From positions 1-9,723 of the forward strand of contig JALOTO010000060.1 of the NCBI GenBank assembly GCA_025457845.1: a stretch of DNA of 9,723 nt. The letters run 5' to 3'. Shown in pieces: positions 5,847 to 9,723 of this stretch (positions within the stretch are counted from its first letter, which is position 1; each line of letters opens with the position of its first letter). The DNA is from Thermoplasmata archaeon. GTDB taxonomy: Archaea > Thermoplasmatota > Thermoplasmata > UBA10834. The notes below the pieces were generated by a model, which saw only the letters and a program-made list of their open reading frames with translations, was not told the origin of the DNA and did not search any database. The position numbers and the translations under genes are program-made.

Positions 5847-6662
5847 TCACATCCGCGAGGGGATCACGAACTTGCCCTTCCGCGCGGCTGCGAGCAGCTC
5901 CCTGATCCTCTTCTTCGGCCACTTCTCGAGGAAGAGCCTCCAGTCGGCGAACTCCCGCTCCTCCTTCGGTGCCTTCCTGGTCTTGTGCTCCTCGTGAATG
6001 ACCTTGGCATTCGGGCAGGAAGTGAGGTACCAGCGCTCCGAGAGCATGATCCTGAAGCAGAGGTCCTGGTCTGAGAACGAGACCTTGAACCGCTCGTCCA
6101 TCGGACCCACGTCGTCGAAGCAGGCGCGCCTCATGGCGAAGGTGGTGGTCGAGGCGCCGATCATCTTGCCCGGGATGTACTCCTTAGGCGCCCTCACGCC
6201 GAAGGTCCACCAGCCGCCTATCCTGAGCCTCCTGAGCATGAACATGGGGGCACGGTTCTTCAGGCACCCGATTACGAACCACGGGAGGCTCATGTGCGCC
6301 CAGCCGATGTTAGGATGGAAATCCGGCGCCTTCGCGACGGCGGCGGCGTAGCCGAGCCTCTGGTCGGAACGCATGCAAGCCAGCAGCTCCGAGAGCGCCC
6401 CCTTCTCCGGGTACGCGTCGCTGTCCATGCACATGACGATCTCGTGGCCCTCTGCGGCCCGTATGCCGGCGTTGATGGACCTGCCGAACGAGAACTCCGG
6501 CCCCGACGACTCGACGAGGATGACCCGCAGCGGCAGCTCGGCGGCCGATGCCAGATGGTCGACGCACCGCTTCGTGATGTCGTCCCCGGCGTCCTTGACC
6601 GGTATGACGACCGCGGCCCTGTCCTTCCCGGACGGGCCCACCATCCTCTCCTCTATCCTCAT
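5847..6662 (-). CDS. GT2-family (GT-A fold) glycosyltransferase
   Basis: A 271 aa protein with the GT-A layout of family 2. The fold opens AAVVIPVKDAGD (residues 16-27), the metal-binding DxD is Asp80-Ser-Asp82 in CMDSDAYPE, the acceptor-side acid motif is VGPMDERF, followed by SDQDLCFR (Asp198, Asp200), and VIHEEHKT (His223, His226) is the C-terminal histidine motif common in rhamnosyl- and N-acetylhexosaminyl-type GT2 enzymes. It probably adds a sugar from a nucleotide donor to a lipid-linked glycan at the cytoplasmic face; donor and linkage are unknown. There are no clear membrane helices, although 125-133 is hydrophobic. The ATG at 6662 has a GGAGGG 6 nt upstream; Met7 at 6644 is an alternative. 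A good TATA box lies at 6689-6695, close enough to give a very short leader. The gene ends 6 nt from the convergent WecB-like gene. Confidence 0.9.
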   Translation of the reverse strand: MRIEERMVGPSGKDRAAVVIPVKDAGDDITKRCVDHLASAAELPLRVILVESSGPEFSFGRSINAGIRAAEGHEIVMCMDSDAYPEKGALSELLACMRSDQRLGYAAAVAKAPDFHPNIGWAHMSLPWFVIGCLKNRAPMFMLRRLRIGGWWTFGVRAPKEYIPGKMIGASTTTFAMRRACFDDVGPMDERFKVSFSDQDLCFRIMLSERWYLTSCPNAKVIHEEHKTRKAPKEEREFADWRLFLEKWPKKRIRELLAAARKGKFVIPSRM

Positions 6663-6688
6663 CCGATGCCCTCCGAGAGCGAGTCACG

Positions 6689-6695
6689 ATATAAA
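6689..6695 (-). promoter_or_regulatory. TATA box of the GT2 gene
   Basis: The minus strand reads TTTATAT within GGTTTATATCG, the best archaeal TATA box in the window. Its centre is about 30 nt before the ATG at 6662, so transcription should begin at or just before that codon. Confidence 0.65.
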
Positions 6696-6730
6696 CCTGA
6701 CTGGTCCTGGGTGTGATTCCGGGCAATCCT

Positions 6731-6738
6731 CTTATACC
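6731..6738 (+). promoter_or_regulatory. TATA-like element of the small membrane protein gene
   Basis: CTTATACC lies about 49 nt before the ATG at 6784. A start near 6762 would give a leader of about 22 nt that contains GGGTGA (6771-6776), a Shine-Dalgarno 7 nt from the ATG. With the box at 6689-6695 it forms a divergent promoter pair in the 121 bp gap. Confidence 0.5.
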
Positions 6739-6783
6739 GACAAGGCCGTTGGCTCCGAAGACGAAGAACAGGGTGACACTCAG

Positions 6784-7287
6784 ATGGACGGCGGCATCAA
6801 GAAGTGGTTCATGCTCCAGATGTGGCGGATACAGCAGGTCGCTCAGATAGTCACGATCGCCCTCCTCGCGGCGAACCTGTCCCTCACGGTCTTCAACTAC
6901 ATGCAGTGGCGCGAGGGCCCGTTCGAGAGCCCGTACACAGGCGTCCCGATCATAATGCTCCTCCTGGTGCTCATTGTCTGGGGCGTCGCGATAATCTGGG
7001 ACATCCGGATGAAGATGTGGCGCGAGCAGGCGACCGTCCTCATCGAGAGGAACCCGTACGTCAAGGAGAAGATGTCCTCGAAGGAGGTCGCGCTCATCAG
7101 CCTCTTCAACCTCCCGCTCGTCGAGAAGCTCGCCGAGGACGACCCGAAGTTCAAGCCGTACGCGGAAGGGCTCAAGGCGTGGCTGAACAAGGCCATGGAG
7201 CAGGACGCGAACATCAAGAGGGACGTCGACGACATCTTCAAGCACATAGGTCAGGACTCTGGCGCCGTCATGCCGAAGAAGAAGTAG
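6784..7287 (+). CDS. Small two-helix membrane protein of unknown function
   Basis: A 167 aa protein that I do not recognise. Two membrane helices are evident, about residues 20-38 (IVTIALLAANLSLTVF) and 54-72 (VPIIMLLLVLIVWGVAIIW), joined by a short loop containing QWREGPFESPYTG. The positive stretch RMKMWR after the second helix suggests that both termini are cytoplasmic. Residues 75-167 form a charged, helix-rich soluble tail ending AVMPKKK. No enzyme motif is seen. The start at 6784 is set by GGGTGA 7 nt upstream and a TATA-like element at 6731-6738; the frame is open to 6373, but that part lies antisense to the GT2 gene. The stop is 3 nt from the stop of the GT-C-like gene. The context suggests a membrane scaffold or accessory part of glycan assembly, but that is only proximity. 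Confidence 0.8.
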   Translation: MDGGIKKWFMLQMWRIQQVAQIVTIALLAANLSLTVFNYMQWREGPFESPYTGVPIIMLLLVLIVWGVAIIWDIRMKMWREQATVLIERNPYVKEKMSSKEVALISLFNLPLVEKLAEDDPKFKPYAEGLKAWLNKAMEQDANIKRDVDDIFKHIGQDSGAVMPKKK

Positions 7288-7290
7288 GCA

Positions 7291-8721
7291 TCAGCCCGAC
7301 CTGACCATTATCCTCAGCCCGGGACCGTCGTAGGCGACCTTGTACCCGGTCTCCTCCGGGTGAGGGGGCCCGTCGAACAGCATGAAGTACTGCGGCTCGG
7401 TCCCGACGAGCTCCTTCGTCAGCTCGGCCATCCTCCTCAGGGAGACGTGGCCGGCCTTCCTCATCCTGAAGCTCACCTCTATCCCCTTGGCGTTCGGGTT
7501 CGTTCCCAGGCACCTCACGCCGAGCTCGTACGGGAGCGAGTAGTGGACGGCGTTCGAGTAGACGACCGCGTCCTTGAGCTTCTCCCTCCAGTCCCCTGGA
7601 ATCGCCTTCATCGCCTGCATCAGCCTCGCCGCCTGGTCGCCCTTGACCGTCCTCCTCAGCTGTACGAACGTGACGGCCGACAGGCCGACGATGACCATGG
7701 GAACGAGGAGGTGGACCGCGGCCCAGTCAGGCCCCGAGGCCTCCGCGAAGAGCATCACCAGCAGCGCGGACGGGATGGTCCCGAACGCCATGTGCCTCCA
7801 TGCGTCCCCCCACGGCCAGAGCGACGCGATGGCGAAGACGCCCAGGGACCATGCGCAGAGGAAAGCCGTCACCTCGGTCAGGTCCATGTAGAAGACGATC
7901 CACCATATTGCGATGACCGGGCCGGCGAAGGAGAGCGGGTCGCTCTTGAGGTTCCTGATCGGCGACGGGAGCCCCTTCCTGCCCGTGGCGTAGTCCCCGT
8001 GTCTGGTGTGGACCCTGATGAACCCTATGTGGTCCTTGAGGACCCGGGTGACGTACCTCCCCCTCGTGACGAGGACCGCGAGCGCGAACGCTGCGGGCAG
8101 GGCGAGGAGGAGGGTCAGCCCTGTCGTCTGGTCGAACCACATCGCCGTGACGGATATCGCGGGATGGACGACCAGCAGCGTCTGGAGGCTCATCTTGTGC
8201 GAGAGCATCACGACGGTCTCGGCGACGACGATGAAAGGCAGGAGCAGGACGTCCGGTTCCTTCCAGTACAGGAACCCCACGAGCAGTGCGAAGGAGAGTG
8301 CGAGGCCGCCGATCGGTCTCGGGTTGAGCGATGCGCCCTGGAGCACGGCCATGGGCGAGACCGCGACTATGATCGCGGGGACGATGGGGTCGTCCAGGCC
8401 GATCTGGTCGGCGAGCGTGTAGACCACGAGGATCGAGAGCGCGTCGATGAGAGGTGCCAGATACCTGAGCGCGAACCTCTCGTGCCTCCAGGCGAACGGC
8501 GCCAGAATCAGGTGGAGGAGCGGCGGGTAGCCGTAGGTCCCTTCGGGGACCATGTATGTGTCCTTCACGGGGAGCCTGTGTTCCTTGCTGATGGTCCTGG
8601 CCACGAGCAGATGGTAGTAGGAGTCGTTACCGTAGTGGCCCTTCTTGATGCAGGGTATCGCCCTCAGGACGAACGCGAGGGCCATCACGGCCACTAGAAG
8701 GATGACCTCGAACAAGTCCAA
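7291..8721 (-). CDS. Polytopic GT-C-like membrane glycosyltransferase
   Basis: A 476 aa integral membrane protein with roughly 11-12 hydrophobic helices in residues 4-354 and a soluble tail of about 120 residues. After the first helix comes GHYGNDSYYHLLVAR, with Asp33 in the first outer loop, the position of the catalytic Asp in GT-C enzymes (PMT, ArnT, STT3 relatives), which use polyprenyl-phosphate sugars. Other conserved-looking segments are SLNPRPIGGLALS (131-143) and LSHKMSLQTL (173-182). The tail lacks WWDYG, so it is not a typical AglB/STT3 oligosaccharyltransferase. It may move a lipid-linked sugar outside the membrane or act as a related polymerase. The start is a TTG at 8721, which keeps the first helix whole; the first ATG in frame (Met13) would cut that helix. 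It is divergent from the methyltransferase over a shared 81 bp gap. The GT-C call rests on topology and the DSYYH motif only. Confidence 0.75.
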   Translation of the reverse strand: MDLFEVILLVAVMALAFVLRAIPCIKKGHYGNDSYYHLLVARTISKEHRLPVKDTYMVPEGTYGYPPLLHLILAPFAWRHERFALRYLAPLIDALSILVVYTLADQIGLDDPIVPAIIVAVSPMAVLQGASLNPRPIGGLALSFALLVGFLYWKEPDVLLLPFIVVAETVVMLSHKMSLQTLLVVHPAISVTAMWFDQTTGLTLLLALPAAFALAVLVTRGRYVTRVLKDHIGFIRVHTRHGDYATGRKGLPSPIRNLKSDPLSFAGPVIAIWWIVFYMDLTEVTAFLCAWSLGVFAIASLWPWGDAWRHMAFGTIPSALLVMLFAEASGPDWAAVHLLVPMVIVGLSAVTFVQLRRTVKGDQAARLMQAMKAIPGDWREKLKDAVVYSNAVHYSLPYELGVRCLGTNPNAKGIEVSFRMRKAGHVSLRRMAELTKELVGTEPQYFMLFDGPPHPEETGYKVAYDGPGLRIMVRSG

Positions 8722-8760
8722 CCGAGCACTCTCCGCCCTACGGGCCGGGATAGCCCCTGG

Positions 8761-8774
8761 CCGCGATATAGCGG
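8761..8774. promoter_or_regulatory. Symmetric TATA-like element between divergent genes
   Basis: CCGC-GATATA-GCGG is a TATA-like core flanked by a perfect 4-bp inverted repeat, in the 81 bp gap (8722-8802) between the GT-C-like and methyltransferase genes. Its centre is about 36 nt before the ATG at 8803 and 46 nt before the TTG at 8721. It could serve as a bidirectional core promoter, giving leaders of about 8 and 20 nt. No second TATA-like site is evident in the gap. Confidence 0.45.
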
Positions 8775-8802
8775 TTTCGGGGACCGCCCATCCGTTCCAG
8801 CG

Positions 8803-9633
8803 ATGGCAAGTGCTTTGTACGGGGATTCAGCTTCAGCGTCGCTCAGCAACGGGCCGGTGTTCTCTCTGTTCGGTACCCTAAGGACCATCGCAAGGGACGA
8901 CGGGCTGGAGGTCCTCGTCAACAGGATGGTCTGGCACGTCGTCTGGTCCTTGGCCGGGCCGGTCCTGGGCCCCGCCGCGGTGAAGAGGTTCAGGGCGAGG
9001 GCCGAGGGCGCGAAGGACTCGGGGGCCGCGGTCGACCTGGTCATGTCGTTCAAGTTCCTCGGGGCGAAGATCCCCGCGCTCCAGGTCAAGGAGGAGATCG
9101 CCGGGTTCATGGACTGGGTGCGGCCCAGATCCCCGAAGATCGTCCTTGAGATAGGGACCGCGAGGGGCGGGACGCTCTTCCTCCTCACCAGATGCTCGGC
9201 CTCGGACGCGAGGATAGTCACCGTCGACTATCCGCAGGGGCCATTCGGGGGCGGATACCCAGGGTACATGGCCCCGTTCCTCAGGGCCATGGGCAGGGAC
9301 TCCCAGAGCATAGGGCTCGTGAGCGGCGACTCCCACGCCCCGGGGACGCTGGACGAGGTGAAGGAGCTCCTCGGCGGAAGTGCGGTCGACCTGCTGTTCA
9401 TCGACGGAGACCACTCCTACGAGGGCGTCAGGAAGGACTTCGAGATGTACTCGCCGCTCGTGAGGAGGGGCGGCCTGGTCGTCTTCCACGACATAAGGGC
9501 CGGCCCGGAGAGACGTGTGGGCGGCGTGCCCGTCTTCTGGAAGGAAGTGAGCGCGAAGCTGGAGCACACGACCTTCGTCACCCCTGCGGAGAACGTCGGC
9601 TGCGGGATAGGCGTGATCGTGATCCCCGAGTAG
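8803..9633 (+). CDS. Class I SAM-dependent methyltransferase (CmcI/Methyltransf_24-like)
   Basis: A 276 aa protein with a Rossmann methyltransferase domain from about residue 90. Motif I is LEIGTARGGTLFLL (Glu116, Gly118, Gly122), which binds the methionine part of SAM; Asp142 in TVDYPQ is the acid expected to hold the ribose. LLFIDGDHSYEGV (Asp191, Asp193, His194) and GLVVFHDI (His219, Asp220) are typical of the CmcI/Methyltransf_24-like group, where these residues can bind a metal and orient a hydroxyl for O-methylation. Such enzymes are common in glycan clusters, so it may O-methylate a sugar, but the acceptor is unknown. Residues 1-85 are a separate N-terminal part with a hydrophobic patch (43-59) that may touch the membrane. 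The ATG at 8803 lies about 36 nt after the shared TATA-like element, with no clear Shine-Dalgarno. The stop is 14 nt from the next, convergent gene. Confidence 0.85.
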   Translation: MASALYGDSASASLSNGPVFSLFGTLRTIARDDGLEVLVNRMVWHVVWSLAGPVLGPAAVKRFRARAEGAKDSGAAVDLVMSFKFLGAKIPALQVKEEIAGFMDWVRPRSPKIVLEIGTARGGTLFLLTRCSASDARIVTVDYPQGPFGGGYPGYMAPFLRAMGRDSQSIGLVSGDSHAPGTLDEVKELLGGSAVDLLFIDGDHSYEGVRKDFEMYSPLVRRGGLVVFHDIRAGPERRVGGVPVFWKEVSAKLEHTTFVTPAENVGCGIGVIVIPE

Positions 9634-9647
9634 GACATCCGGGCGGC

Positions 9648-9723
9648 TCACATCCTGCCCTGCTTCTCCCTGCGCATCAGGACGATGACTATGGCGATCA
9701 CGACCGCGGCCGCTATGGACGCC
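9648..9723 (-). CDS. C-terminal membrane anchor of an unidentified protein (partial)
   Basis: Only the last 24 codons lie in the window; the stop is at 9648-9650. They encode a hydrophobic run, ASIAAAVVIAIVIVLM, followed by the basic tail RREKQGRM. This is the shape of a C-terminal transmembrane helix with a short cytoplasmic end, as in archaeal cell-surface proteins anchored at the C-terminus, or the last helix of a polytopic protein. The rest, and any function, lie outside the window. The reading frame is supported by this pattern and by its tight convergent placement after the methyltransferase, like the other gene pairs here. Confidence 0.6.
   Translation of the reverse strand, partial: ASIAAAVVIAIVIVLMRREKQGRM

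Noticed and set aside
4481..5905. Long plus-strand open frame (474 codons)
   Set aside because: It overlaps the start of the GHKL gene and all of wecB in another frame; the product is low-complexity Arg/Gly-rich with no domain.
7360..8697. Long plus-strand open frame (445 codons)
   Set aside because: It is antisense to the GT-C-like gene, its product is dominated by Arg, Glu, Asp and Pro as expected from a GC-rich shadow frame, and it has no motif.
7291..8721. AglB/STT3 oligosaccharyltransferase
   Set aside because: Topology and the early Asp motif fit GT-C in general, but there is no WWDYG and the protein is much shorter than AglB.
1..9723. CRISPR array, tRNA/rRNA gene, insertion sequence or attachment site
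   Set aside because: No regularly spaced repeats, cloverleaf-like sequence, transposase motif or long terminal repeats were seen by eye on either strand.

Overview
This 9.7 kb window looks like the chromosome of a high-GC archaeon, most likely a euryarchaeal or Thermoplasmatota-type lineage. The evidence is arginine codons rich in AGG despite the high GC, TATA-like boxes (for example GGTTTATATCG upstream of the gene starting at 6662) instead of bacterial -35/-10 promoters, several genes with no Shine-Dalgarno and a TATA-like element about 25-30 nt before the start codon, and proteins of archaeal character. The lineage is an inference; there is no rRNA or other marker here.

The content is a surface-glycan or protein-glycosylation locus. 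Left to right: the start of a PHP-domain phosphoesterase (minus, cut by the window edge); a GT4 glycosyltransferase (plus); a minus-strand block read from 4623 down to 1356, made of a GHKL-type ATPase, a small STAS-like DUF4325 protein, an NAD-dependent sugar-nucleotide epimerase and a UDP-GlcNAc 2-epimerase-family enzyme; a second, divergent UDP-GlcNAc 2-epimerase (plus, WecB-like); a GT2 glycosyltransferase (minus); a small two-helix membrane protein (plus); a polytopic GT-C-like membrane protein (minus); a CmcI/Methyltransf_24-like methyltransferase (plus); and the C-terminal membrane anchor of a further minus-strand protein cut by the right edge.

The two 2-epimerases and the SDR epimerase would supply activated sugars (the WecB-like enzyme probably UDP-ManNAc). 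The GT4 and GT2 enzymes would assemble a glycan on the cytoplasmic side. The GT-C-like protein could act on a lipid-linked sugar at the membrane, and the methyltransferase could decorate the product. No UDP-ManNAc dehydrogenase, flippase or recognisable oligosaccharyltransferase (WWDYG) lies in the window, so the pathway is incomplete here.

The least expected part is the translationally coupled GHKL ATPase/STAS-like pair inside the glycan genes. It resembles the parts of a bacterial anti-sigma/anti-anti-sigma switch, but archaea have no sigma factors, and its ATPase carries a possible metal-binding Cys/His pattern. Other points are a perfect 8-bp inverted repeat at the promoter position of the GT4 gene, a symmetric TATA element between two divergent genes, and very tight tail-to-tail gene packing.
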